Assembly (NCBI GenBank): GCA_023333565.1
Contig: JAJKFH010002370.1
Location: forward strand, 522,162-586,161
Length of the DNA: 64,000 nt
DNA from: Puffinus mauretanicus
Lineage: Eukaryota > Chordata > Aves > Procellariiformes > Procellariidae
Direction of reading: 5' to 3'
Shown here: positions 27,151 to 39,479 of the stretch, in pieces
Layout: the number at the start of each line of letters is the position of its first letter
Position numbering within the stretch: position 1 is the first letter of the stretch
Program-made: the position numbers and the translations under genes
The notes under the pieces: generated by a model
Seen by the model: only the letters and a program-made list of their open reading frames with translations
What the model was told of the DNA's origin: nothing
Databases searched by the model: none

Positions 27151-28911
27151 GCAATGGAGCTGTTTCAAACTTTCCTGTTTCTGTTGACATGGAGAGCTGT
27201 GAGACTGCATTGCAATGTGAATTTCATTGATTTGTTGTTACAAACATTAACAAGAAGGTTTTGAAAAGGTAAATGAACTTAGACTGATTTCCTGCTGGAC
27301 AAGGAATAACGATGACGTATCTTCAGTGGTCACACATAGGATCATGAGTTTCACAACTAGTTACAGGACCAATACAGCAGATCAGGTAATCAAGTGTAGA
27401 TTATGTTTATGGCTATACCAGAAATGACCAACAAAATGAATAACATTAATGTAATAACCGAAGATGACTGCACACTCTAGTCTTAGTTGTGGCCTGGCTG
27501 GGAGCACAGGGCTTTTAAATTCCAGATCAAGGCATGGTAGTAGAGAATAATCTAAATGTATAAAACCCTTGTGGTATTGGTTTCCATTTTGCCTCTCCAA
27601 GCAGTCTGTACTGAAACAGTTTTGAAGTGGGTTTTGAACCTGGAATTACAGACAGGTGAAGCATGTTGCTCATGTGCGGTTAGGTTTTCCTCGTCAGCGT
27701 TAAAAGGTGCAGAGGCCAATGGGCTCTGAGTTCCTGATGTGAACTCTGAGGGATAAGACGGTCTGCCCCAAAGAGGAGGTACTTTCCCACCAGGTAGGGA
27801 TGCACTTTCAGTTCTTCTGCTGTCGCTTGTCTTTCTAATGTATTTGCTGGCTTAGGCATGGTTACAGTATCATTAAAAACAGTCAGAAATAGGCCCAAAT
27901 CCAGGCAGGATTTGGATCTAATTAGAGACTAAACGTCCTCATATCTATCAGGACATGCATGTTGTGATACAGGACTCCAATCTATGTAAGTCTACATTTA
28001 TGTGTATTGGAGGCAAGTGTATTTAAGAGTTATGTTTCTCCCTGTCTACTTATATTTAAAAATCCATATACCTGCTGTCTGCAGGAGCAGCTGCTACTCC
28101 CAGGAAGGGACCTGCTGTGTGGCCTTTTGCAAGGGACATGTGCACACTATGCACGATGGAGACTTTAATTGCTTTCTTTCCAGTGCTCGGTGTTACTTGA
28201 AATGGAAGTCTTCAATCTAAAATGATGTGCCAGCTTTTTTGGGAGAAAACACAGTGATCATTGGGCCAAAGCAGATACACATATCAGCACGGAAGCATCT
28301 AGAATCCATACCTGAAGGAGGCAAAAAAAGCCCCACTTCCAGCTTTGTGTGGAGAGCCATTTAGAAGAGATTCTACATGGGTCCTGGACCTCCAGCCCTA
28401 ATTGCCAACAGACCTTCACCATAACTGTATAAACACCATGAAGTAACCAGCTTTTAAAAGATAATTGGTGTCAGTTGGAAATACAACTCCAGAGTCAGAC
28501 TCTTGTGGGTATTAAGAAAACATTGTATCTATTACTCTGTTCTCCTTGTTTCTGTAGCCTGTAATTTTCACTTTATATTGAACTCCTCCCTAGAGCTGTA
28601 AAATTTCACTTGGCTTTAAATGTTGCCTTTCCCTCAGCAGAGTATGGATGAAGTGAAATCTGTAATAAAAATCAAGATTTATTAGCCTTTCTCAGCTGCC
28701 CCCAAGACTTGAGAGGGAAGATTATTGGAGTTACCACATCAGATGTGCTTGCAAGAGTCATAAAACTTACATCAGATGTGGTTGGGTAGGGGGCCTGGTG
28801 GCAGACATTTACTCCTAGTGCTGCAATAAAATCCAAAGATACTAGTTTCCTTCACCGTGTTTTGATTCGAACTGTGTGAGATAAAAACATAGAATTAAAG
28901 CGAATACCAGC

Positions 28912-28955
28912 AAAAAAAAAAAAAGAAAAAAAAAAGAAAGAAAAAAGAAGAAATA
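28912..28955 (+). repeat. A-rich simple repeat (A/AAG)
   Basis: Runs of A are interrupted by single G residues, grading into an AAGAAG pattern. It is low-complexity DNA without a recognisable retroposon attached. Confidence 0.75.
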
Positions 28956-31895
28956 CTGATGACAGAGCTTCTCATGTAGCAAAACTCCGAACACGAGTGT
29001 TTAGCCTGGGACGGTGGAGGTTCCTGTCCCAGCAAAGGTACTGCAGAACAGGGCTGTAGGACAGGGCCCCAGCTGTGCTGGCTGCTCTTAGCTGGTGCTG
29101 GAGGAAAGAGGACTCTTGCACAAGATAGATAGAGAAGTTTTTGGGGAGTTTTTTCTAGCTGCGGAAGTCAAGGCAGAAGTTATGACAGATGTATGTAAGC
29201 ATGATCCTTATGTCTTGCCCATGCTGTAAATTAATCTATATTGGGCCAAAATCAAAGCACTGTAAACAAGTACCACTTCCTTCCACCTGGGTGGATCTGC
29301 AGCTGCTTTCCACTGGTCAGCATTTGATCAGACAATAAGACCTAGTGCTCAGCACCACCATTTTCTTGGGTGTCTGCTGAGGATTGCACTTACCCTAACC
29401 TTTCAAACACCATTGAGAAGGAGTGGAGAAACAGTTAATCATTAGAGAGCAGGCTGAGCCATAGCTGGATTTAAAACAGCTCCCAAGGGGGGCTCAGACC
29501 ACACATGGTCCAAAAAGGAAATTCCTGCAATGCATGGTTTGCTGAAGGGTGTTTGTTAGCCTTAGCTGACAGCTGCCATAAGAACTTTTTGACTTAGGGG
29601 AATAGAGAACAAAGGCTTTTGATTTTGGTGCGAAGTGTCTTGGCAAACTCAGATCTACTGGACAGTAATATCTGCACAAGTGGAAAAAATTCTTTGCATG
29701 AGGACTTGGCAATTGTGGATGCTTTGGACCATGCAAACTGGTGGCAGGGACATATAAGACCAGGCAAATGTAGATACCTTATACTTTAAAAGATCATAGT
29801 AAAGACAGAGCAGAATGCTCTGCCTGCTTTCTGTGGTTCTCCAGAGATACCAGCTTAACTAGCCAGTTCAATGGATTTTGTCATTATGCTTCACCATATA
29901 AGAACAGCATACAGCAACAGGAATATCACTGAATTTGAAACTCAGGAAAGGCTAGAGCCCTTTCTTCTAAATCCAACCATCTCTTACAAACATGTTGCTG
30001 TAGCATTACCTCTGCAAACTGATGAGTTTATGCAGATGTATGACTATACACCTGTATTCACAGACACTCTGTAATGCAATCATGCATGTAGTGCTACTGG
30101 GGCACCTCTTCCAGGGTAAAATGGTCCCTTGCTAGAATACAGCAGAACTGTATTCTGGAACAGCCACAGTATTCTTCACTTCCCTGAAGTTTCAGGATTT
30201 TGCTTATAGTGCAGTACAGGTCACGGATATTTTTTGTAATGCCCCATGTCACTCCAGCATGGGGCATCCTGAGTAGTTCATTAATGAAGCTGAAGATTCT
30301 GGGGACAGTGCAGCAAATTTTTGTATGTATTGGTGAGGTTGCTGGGGGTGGAGTTGACATTCCTGCTGGGTGCATCCCCCCTAAGACAGGAACTGCACGT
30401 CTCACTCATCATGCAGTTACTAAAGCAAGAACTGAAAAAAGGCCAGCTGCTCTAGCATTGACCAAGAACACCAGCATCCTTCCAGCAGCCTCATCACCTC
30501 TCTCCCTTCTTTCTTGGGGAGGTTCTGCCTCATCCATGGCCTTGGGACTCCTGCTCTCTCCTCCAGAGTGTTCTTCCCATCTTCTTGCACCACACCATTT
30601 TAAAATGGACCAGAGAAAGTATTTAAGAGGGACTATGACATACAGTGCCATTGCTGAATCTTGAGATTGCTTCCTGGCTTCTTCCCTGCCAGCTATTCCC
30701 TGCTCCAAGCATTTCAGATGAAGGGTGCATCCTGCACCACTGAGTATGGAAAAGGCTTCCAGAGATATCTCCTGTTTTAGCATACTCTAGGTTTTTTGTG
30801 GCTGTATTTAAAGCCTTTCTATGTAACACAGGGAGAATCACTCATTCTTTTCCTTTGTCAGCATTTAGTTGCTAATACCTCTCTGTTGAAAACTATTTTG
30901 GGGTCTATGAACTACATTATTAGTTGATATACAGGTACCTATATAGGTGAGGGGAAATGACCCTGTTGCTCCAAATCTGAGCCAAGGCATGTCACTAAGA
31001 GTCATATCTATACAATGGTGAAGGCATTGGTGCAGAGGCTAGTTTCTAAAGCTGCATCCATCTCCCAGTTCTCCTAGCACAGGCAGGCGTACCATGGGCT
31101 CATTGATCTTCCCTTATCTTCCATTTCTTCATGAAGCAGCAGCCACCTTCTCCACTGCCTCTGTCACTGCAATGACAGGCCTGGCTCCTCTGGCTGCCCA
31201 GTATCCTCTAGACCTTCAGCCCAGACCTATCCCCAGGGCAGAGCAGTCAGCCTTGGCAATCCTGGTCCTTATCCTTCTGTGGACAAAATGCCTCTTGCCT
31301 GTGCTAAAGCCACCTCTGGCTGCCTCACTTTTGCTGTCCTCATTCTGTGAACAATGACAAAACCTCATTTTTCTACTATTCCTGGAAAACACCAATGCCA
31401 AATCAGGAAGAAAAAGCCACAAAGTTGAGGTGGAAAGCACAACAGGAAAGTGAAACTTATTCAATGCAACCAAGAAAGCCTCCTTAATTGAAAACACTGC
31501 TTTCATTCTGACAGCAACAAGCAGTCAGACCTCTTGCACCTCCTCAGATACCTCATAATAATCCAGAGGAGATGACTGCTGAAATTCCAGACCCTGCTGT
31601 ATGAAGCGAACAGGAACTCCTCAAGTGTTTGTTTTGTTGGAAGGAAAAATGAAATGAATGTTTCCTTAATAAAGAAAAATAGGTAACATTCTTAACATAA
31701 TGAGATAATCATTGTTTACTCCTCTGGTATATTCATTACACCTGATGAAGTCCTGTCATCATAATGTAGGTGCCAGGAGTTGATCTATTAGATTTACACT
31801 GTAATTCAGCATTCATTAGCAGCATCATTACTTAAAAGTGTTTATAGAAATAGGGTGTCAGATTTACATTCTATTTTTTTTCAGTTTTGGCCTCC

Positions 31896-31913
31896 TTTTT
31901 TTTTTTTTTTTTT
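31896..31913. repeat. Poly(T) tract, 18 bases
   Basis: Eighteen T residues are followed directly by six A. It is a simple repeat with no associated element seen. Confidence 0.8.
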
Positions 31914-34900
31914 AAAAAAGCAACACTGTCAATTTAGAAGTTGCATAACAAATGTCTTTCTCTGTATAGCCAACTGCACAATTTTTGAAATCTAATTTTG
32001 TGTGCACAATCAGTGTCTGCTGTTTTCTTTGCCTGCCTCTGCAAAGGGAAAGCAAGACAGCCAGCTTCATTTTGCTTTATAGCCAATTTCACTTTAAGGT
32101 TCATGATGGTGAAAAATGTGGAGTAAGCAGAGTGGGAGGATGATAAAAACCTGTTTAAAAGCAACTGTTTTTGTTTAAATGAAAAGAAAAAAAATTATGC
32201 TGAATGGTTCTGCTACATTACATTTATACACTTACTTATTGAGTATTAGAAAATTCCACGTGTTGAGAATTCCTAAATTACCTTCCCTGGCATGAATACA
32301 GTGTTTTCACCAGTCTTGGCTTATAGTTGATTTCTTTTTAATAGCATACTTTAGAAATTCTTTTAGGTGCTGATTCATCAAAACACAACACAGAGTTTAG
32401 ATAATTTTATTCTAGCTGTGGCAGAGTAGGTAGGCAATACCAGAACCAGTATTAAAGCTGTTCAAAATATGTCATTTCAGGCTGGCGCAGCACACTGGCT
32501 AGGTGGCTGTAGTGGTTTTGATCCAGTTCTTTGGAGTAGGAGGGGGTCTAAAATTATATTACTGTATTGTCACACTGGGGCTTGGGCTGACATTGCCAGG
32601 ACATTGGCTGCAGTTTACATGTATACACTTTAAACCTGCCAGCTCAGGACTTAGGTCTGGCTCAGGTTTAACAGGCAGCTGAACCCTCATTGAGGGTGAG
32701 AAGTGCAGTCCTATTGCACTTGCTGCCCCTTCTGCCCTTACCCATGTGTCTCCACTCTTCTCCTTGGTATCTGCCTCTCAAGGTGAAATGGTAGTTTCAT
32801 CTCCATGGCCTGGTTGGTCTTTTGCATCTTAGCTGAAGTGCATGCTGTTAATGGCAATGGTGGCCTTTGGGGTAACATTACGATCTATAAATTCTACTAG
32901 ATAGTGTCCTACATGGCTGCTGAGAGAACCACGTCTCTGTGATTAATGAATCTTCTTTAACTGCCCACTTCCCAGCCTTATTACAGCCAGTAAATCTGGA
33001 TGGGCTTTTTTATCCAGTTTCCCATTTTTTGGCCAGTGCTATCTTAGCATATATAAGTAAATTTGCTTTTCCCTTTTCCACCTATTTTTCTTTTTTTTTT
33101 CACTGGCTATCTGATTCTTCAAATCAAGATAAATTTCCCTAGGTATCACCATCCTCCTCCTGGATCAGTGTCTCAGGTCTGGCTCAGATCATCACATAAC
33201 TAGGTATCATTGTCCTTGAATTATTGTGTTCCTTCCTTTCTCTCTACAGTATACAGGAATGGCTTTGGTCAGTCCTCTTTAAGATGCTTCTTTGTTCTAC
33301 ACACTAATTCAATCTTAAAGTTCATGTGTAAGCCTCAACAGCAAATGCATACAGCAGTCCCTTAATAGAGTTTTCCTAGCTGTGCAGGATTTTGGCACGT
33401 ACATTACCTTGTCCCTGCTCAGTTCTCTCCTAAAAATTGTTATTGGTGGTTTCCTGGAGCGGCTGTTATGTTGTGGTAGCAGCTGATGAGATTTTGTTGG
33501 CTCACCGGGGGCTGTGAGTGAGCATACGGCAGTGGCAGGAGAGATCTGAGGCCTGAGCCATAGTGAGGTTGGGAAAACCCACGCCTTGCTAAGGAGGTCT
33601 GCACAAGGAAGGCTGCATATGAATGTGCACCAGGGCATTCTCCAGTGGGTCACAGGTATATGTACTGCATCATAACATAGACACTATCCCAAACATCTGA
33701 GGGTGAGAGGGACACCAGCCCTAGCTAACTCTGGGGCCTTTAGAGTAGACTCGAAGAGTATCATGGAAGCAAGAAGAAAGAGCGTGGGCTCAGAATTGGA
33801 GCTATTCAGAGCTTTCCCCCCTTGCCTGGCACTTCGGGCAGAGCCCGCTCTAGTGCCCAGGTGGGCTGGATCAGAAGGTACTTTCCTCTGCAGAAAAGGG
33901 AGAGGTGCTTTTCATTCCTATGCTGCCTCTCATCGGCAGCCTTCAGTGTTCAGAAAAATTACTGATCATGTTGGCAGCTGCTCTCATCCTGCCTCTTTTG
34001 AAAGAAAGGATTTCTCATTCCTCGTTTCATCAGAAAATGAAGGCCCAGGCAGACCGGAAAGACTGGCTCAGGGTCATGTTAGTGGAGGATCTAATCCTGC
34101 ATCTGTGTACTTCAGAACACAGTGCAGGCACTATTTATGCCTGCAGCTTTGCAGCTGTTCATTAGTTGTCATAATTGCACGTTGGTTTGCCCTGAGCACA
34201 GATGTGAAAGCTCAGGCTTAGTGCTCATAGATTGCCATCTTTCACTGTAATCAGTAGATCCTGCTGGCCGGATTGACAGAGCATGGAGTAAGCTTTTTAA
34301 AAGATATTGACTTTCACTTCATGATACTAAATGGAGGCTTAAATGTGTTTTACACCAAAGATTTGCAGGATAAATAATCCATGCTGCCTGCAGAACATAT
34401 GGTCCTGAAGTGCTCCAGATGGGTTTGAGCTGCTGAGGTTGTAAATTACATTTTCCCAGCTGGAATTAGGTCCCATTATGGGAATGTGTTCCTGACTCCC
34501 AAATTGTCAGTATCTCTGTTATGGAGAGGTGGTGAAGGGTATCTCCATCACAACTGCTGTGTCCATTTCCTCAAGGCAACAGCCCATGACAGGTCTGAGA
34601 AATCTCTTGTTTTGGTCCATGTGATGCAGGATACTATTAGCAGCCTCTACAGAGGCAGAGGTGGCTTTTCTTGACAGGAGAGCTGATTCTACAGAACAGC
34701 ATTGCTGTTGCAAAACTGCTTTTAGTTTAGTTTTCGTGCTTGGAAGCAAGTCCAGTCCCAGCTGGAGTGTTCTCCAGCTAGAGGAGAATGAAGGAGGCAA
34801 GCCAAAAGAGTGTGGACTATGTGGTAATGGCCTGTTTACTGAGGGCTTTCGCTTGCTCTCCAGTGCATTAGAGGGCACCTTGCCCTCTGTGACTGGGCCA

Positions 34901-35097
34901 GCAGTGGCGGGTTGTTGGGGCAGCTGAGAGGCACAAAATGTCTGTAGCCTGTATCTGGCCAGACATTCCCATGGCAAAGGACCATGCTGGTTATTGTTGC
35001 CTGTGACCTTGCAGAACAAGTGTATGTCACTCTCCTGGAGCCTCTCAGGACTTTCATCCAGGACTTTCATCCACTTACCTAAAGAGGTAAGTGCGGC

Positions 35098-35400
35098 CAT
35101 GCAGGTCAGACCAAAGGTCTGGCCAGCCCAGCATCCTGTGTCCCAGAGTAGCAAATACAGATGCCTTAAGAGTGTAGGCAGGTAACGATTCCCTCCCAGG
35201 CTAATTTCCCATTCTCCAGAGATCTGTGGCTCCAGGATTTCCTAGAGTCAGAGGAGTTTTCTTTCTATTCAGACTTCTACTCCCATTTGAGATCTGCTTA
35301 AACTATTGGCATCCACCTGCCCTGTGGCAAGGAGCTCCATGATTTCATTATGTGAGCTGCACAGAACCACCTCCTTTTGGCTGCTTGGACTTTGTAAAGA
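35098..35400 (+). repeat. Ancient amniote-type interspersed repeat (LINE/SINE-derived)
   Basis: Two blocks have the stereotyped wording of an old repeat family widespread in reptile and bird genomes. The first is 'gaccaaaggtctggccagcccagcatcctgtgtc' (about 35108-35142). The second, about 180 bases downstream, is 'attggcatccacctgccctgtggcaaggagctccatgatttc' (about 35306-35347), followed by a decayed 'tgtgagctgcacagaaccacctcctttt'. The order and spacing match what I remember of that family. I do not name the family, because I cannot search a repeat library. It keeps no coding frame. Confidence 0.5.
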
Positions 35401-38400
35401 GAACTGGTATATTTAACTCTCAGGACACTAAATCTTTGATAAATACTTGTGCTATTGTGTTCATGTCTGAGGCAGATTCCTTTTCTTCCACCACTGCAGA
35501 ACTGCACTCCATCACAGGAGTTGTATCTATTTGCTCCCTCACAGGTGATGTCCGTATTCAGGCAGGGAGGGTCTTAGGGCAGAATAACAGAAATCCAAAT
35601 TTTGTATGCAATGAGGGGAGAGAAGGAGATACCTTTCTATGGCCCACCGCAATTGCAGTGCCTGGCTCCCATGGGGAGGGAGATGTTCTTAGCAAATGAA
35701 AATGGGTTGTCCTCTCCTGATCTTAGACGTCCATGAGGATCTCTCACTGTTTTCTTTCTCTCTCCCCTTCCTCTCCCCCTGCCCTGCACATTTATATAGT
35801 TGAGTAAAATCACGCAGCATCTCTTAGATAATGAGAATGAGTCTGCATGGGGAATAGCTAGACATCCACACCAATAAAATGTTGTTTTAATGATGGCAAT
35901 TTTCTGGCCCATATTAATTTATCACACTCTCCAGAGAGCACTGTGTTATGAAGATACCCTGTCAAATGCTTTGCCAGCTTTATTGAAAGGTAAAGAGCAA
36001 AAAAGCTCCCCGATCTGGCAAAAAATGTTCTAATTGTTCTCAGAACCTGTGTGACTTGCTGTCTTTATTGAATATGTACATTACACATAGTAGTATAATT
36101 TTCTTTTTATAGTGGTTTCTCTCTGAGAATCTCTGTGTCCCCAGAACTTTCAGTATTTAATACAGTAAATATTCTGTATGAACAATCATTAAAGATCACC
36201 CTTAGAAGCATCAAGAGGATGAACTTAGCCCATGGGAAAAGGTGCGAAATCATTTATTCTGAGACCTTTAACTTCCCAAAAGGGCTCAGGAGCTAAGCAG
36301 ACTAAAGAAGAGATTTGCTCACTGTCATTCTCTCCATTTGCAAACTTGGACCTCACTGATGTCATTCTCCTGTCCCTGTTCCTGTCCCTGCCATGTCCAC
36401 CTCCTCTGCTGTGGCTGCAGGAGCTTGATGATGTGTTTCTCAGTGCATATGGGAACCAAGGTCCCACATGCACCAGACTGAGAGAAATGGGAATGAAACC
36501 CTTGAGGAAATAAGAGTGATGAAGCTCCACAGCGCTTAAGTATTTTCCTGTGTGGGTAACACAGACCTGTAATGATGGTCTAGAGGCCCAGTGCAGAAGC
36601 TAATCTTTGCCAGCATCCTTACCACCCATATAGTGAAAGCCTGGCACTGCTACCCACCTCAATCTGCTGGTCTCCTTTCCAATGGCCACAAGCTCTAGGT
36701 GTGATGAACTGCATAACTTTGGCCCAAAGCCATTTAAGGTGCACTCCTTTGGGCAAAAAAATGTGTATTTTTTAAGATCTAGTTAAAGTCCATTAAGACA
36801 GGCACTTACAGTGCAAAAACATGCAGTGTTTCCCTGAACAACCTTCTTCTCCTTGAGCAATGTGGTTGTCAGTCCCCTGGCCCTGGCAGAGCCAACTTGC
36901 CTGGAGCCTGCTCTCCAGTTCTCGCTGCAGTGTGAGGCATTCTCAGATAAGGGGAAGGCACATTTAATTAGTCACAGCTGACTCTGAAACTTACAGATGT
37001 CTTAGCTGGAGTCATAACTTAGCAGGCGAGTGTCACATCAAGAGATGTGAAAAGGTGAGACAAATTGACCACAGCACATCCTGACCTACAACAGACCATG
37101 AGCCTCACTGAGTGACTGCCCCTGCTTGTGGCCAGCGAATTCTTTACAATGAGTTCCTCTGTTATCCTCTTCACCTGGCTCATGAGACTGTGCAGCGCAA
37201 AGGTGACACTGCTCTGGCAGATTTCTCTTTTGCGTGTCTAGGGGCCTGTCTGAGGAGTTGTGGAAAAAAACCACCAGCTACTTGCACTGCTGCTATCACT
37301 CAGGCCTGAGGTCACAACCCAACCATGAAAGAGAGGGAGAAGAAAGTGGTAGAGGAAGTCACACCAGGCCAGTGTGCTTTCCCAAAGCATTACCACTGAG
37401 CAGGAGCCACGTTCTGAGACTGCACTTTGACCTTGGTGACACCTTAACCGATGTTTTATTTATTTCCTCTAGCTGTGAAATGGGGTTAATTTTTCTCAAC
37501 TGCACTATAGTACTGCAAAATAATATATACTAAAAAATAAGCTTTTGCAAACAGGCAGGCCTGACAGCCCTGCTACTCATCATGCAGTGCTGATGGCAAA
37601 TCATCATTTAAAAGGTCAGCACTTTAAATTCACAATTTCTAGCACTACAGCTTGTGCTGCACTGTGCCATTTCAAGGAACGTGTTTCTCATGGCAGGTAT
37701 TTATTGGTGTGTCCTTCATTCTATTTAAGGATTCCTGTTTCACTCCTTGAGGACCAAAAAGAAATAAAAAAGGGAGAGGTAGGGAAAAAAATAATAAAGG
37801 GATAAAAGTCACAGCCTATTTTCAACAATCGTTTACTACACTGCACTCCCTTGACCATCTGCATTGTCAGTCCCCACAGGATATATGTAGCAGCTGGATA
37901 ATAATTGAGAATTATAGCTTGGAAAGCAACTTATAATCTGATGGATAGTTTATGGCACCGATTTTCTTCCCTGTCGATACTAACAAAACATGACAGGGAA
38001 AATAATCAGATGAAGCCAAGAATAAAATCAGCACAACAAGCTGCCAGCAGGAGCCTCTCGTCAGCTCTATGTCCTCCTTCAGTTACTAAAACATAGAGGT
38101 ATTTCCTGTAAATGCTAGGACAGGGCTCATGCTGAGAAATGCTGAGCATTTCCCAAGAAGTGCTGAGCATTCACAGTCCCTTAGGCTATTGCAGGTGTTC
38201 AGCACCTTTATGGAGGAGCTGTGTATCCCTAAGGATGGGGCTCTTGCAGGGGTGTGCACATTAGCCGTTTACTCTCTGCACAACATACATTTGCTCTTTA
38301 AAAATGCACTTATACCCACTCTCAGCCATTCACTTTTTTTGGTGACCTTTAAATGCACAAATTAAAAGGATACTGTCAGTGCAGAAATAACATGATGGGG

Positions 38401-38947
38401 TGTAATATGGGACACATTCCAAACCTATAGATTGAACGGAAAATCTGGGAAGCATTTGAAACAAATCCTGTGAACAGAGCAAAAAGAAAAACAAAACAAA
38501 ACAAAACCCAAAAAAACTTGGTGCCTTTCCTCCAATGATGGTGTTTTCCTTCCTTTTCCTTCCTTTTAGACTTCATGTAATTTGGAACTGGAAAAAAAAG
38601 AGATCAGTTTAATTTCCCATTTACAGTTAGTTTCACTGTCCTGTATCCCAGAAGTCCTAAGACAATGTTGCTTTCCCTTGACTCACAGCATTAATAGGGA
38701 ATGATTACATGAATCAGGAATATTCTTCCTCAGCAGACTGAGTTACCGACACTAAATTAGGTCATATTGTCTAATATTCACAGCGTTTTTTAAAGATGTC
38801 TTGAAGTGCGGTAGTCAACGCCGGTTAATACATATATTGCACACCTGTCTGTGTGTGTGTTCAAAAATCGGTGTCCCTTTAAATGATATTCTGAGCCTTA
38901 ACCATTTCCTCCTCCATCCAAAGATAACATTACATTAAAATGCCTTA
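35401..38947. other. Non-coding region, no supported gene
   Basis: I see no gene here. There is a pyrimidine-rich 'cctgtccctg' patch near 36370 and a small AAAAC repeat near 38490. A triplicated 'tgctgagcatt'-like block lies near 38130-38175. None suggests a coding exon. Confidence 0.55.
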
Positions 38948-38952
38948 GTTCC
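38948..38952 (+). repeat. Target-site duplication, left copy (GTTCC)
   Basis: The five bases GTTCC directly before the LTR recur exactly after its last base (39475-39479). A 5-bp duplication is typical of class III (ERVL-like) avian elements. Confidence 0.8.
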
Positions 38953-39474
38953 TGTCCTGGTTTCGGCTGGGATAGGGTTAAATTTCTTCCTAGTGCTGTG
39001 TTTTGGATTTAGTATGGGGAGAATGTTGATAACACACTGATGTTTTCAGATGTTGCTAAGCGCCCTCCTAGTCCGAGGACAGCTCCCATGCCTACTGACT
39101 GAGCTAGGTACACGAGATGGGAGGGAACATAATCAGGACAGCCAGCCCAGCTGGCTAATGGGGTATTCCATACCATGTGACGTCATGCTCAGTAGATGAA
39201 GGGTAGGCGTGATCCAGGAAGTACCGATCGCTACTTGGTTATCGGTCAGCGCGGGTGGTGAGGAATTGCATTGTGCATCACTCATTTTGTATATTTTATC
39301 ATTATCATTATTATTTTCCCTCTTTTTTTTCCTGTTCTATTAAACTGTCTTTATCTCAACCCACGAGTTTTTCTCACTCTTACCCTTCCCATTCTCTCCC
39401 CGTCCCGCTGGGGGCGGGAGGAGGGAGTGAGCGGCTGCGTGGTATTTGGCTGCCTGCCAGGTTAAACCACGACA
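38953..39474 (+). mobile_element. Solo LTR of an avian endogenous retrovirus, 522 bp
   Basis: The element begins TGTCCTGG and ends CCACGACA, so it has the canonical TG...CA ends inside a short TGTC/GACA inverted repeat. It is flanked on both sides by GTTCC. Its text (an opening 'tttcggctgggatagggttaa', a full CRE TGACGTCA at 39178-39185, a T/ATT-rich section, an ATTAAA polyadenylation signal at 39339-39344, and a G-rich end with 'ggttaaaccacgaca') is that of an LTR family common in neoavian birds. There is no internal gag, pol or env next to it, so it is a solo LTR left by recombination between two LTRs. No clear TATA box is visible after the CRE, where one would be expected. The 5-bp duplication suggests an ERVL-like integrase; that class call is inference. 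Confidence 0.88.
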
Positions 39475-39479
39475 GTTCC
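39475..39479 (+). repeat. Target-site duplication, right copy (GTTCC)
   Basis: Exact copy of the five bases at 38948-38952, marking the right edge of the LTR insertion. Confidence 0.8.

Larger units (their letters stand above)
18690..35090. other. Non-coding region, no supported gene
   Basis: Apart from the separately listed simple repeats and a possible regulatory block at 26.2-26.4 kb, I find no gene. The longest frames (for example 154 codons at 30200-30664 and 172 codons at 33703-34221) have no recognisable domain and no bordering splice sites that would favour them. Several AT-rich stretches (12.55-12.80, 31.6-31.85, 46.08-46.33 and 47.27-47.47 kb across the window) have the texture of conserved non-coding DNA, but this cannot be shown without alignment. 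Confidence 0.55.

Noticed and set aside
33703..34221. 172-codon + strand frame
   Set aside because: No domain, ordinary composition for a chance frame, and no flanking gene structure.
34519..35154. 211-codon - strand frame, the longest in the AT-rich part
   Set aside because: Its N-terminal end lies inside the ancient interspersed repeat, it has no recognisable domain, and no splice or polyadenylation context supports it.
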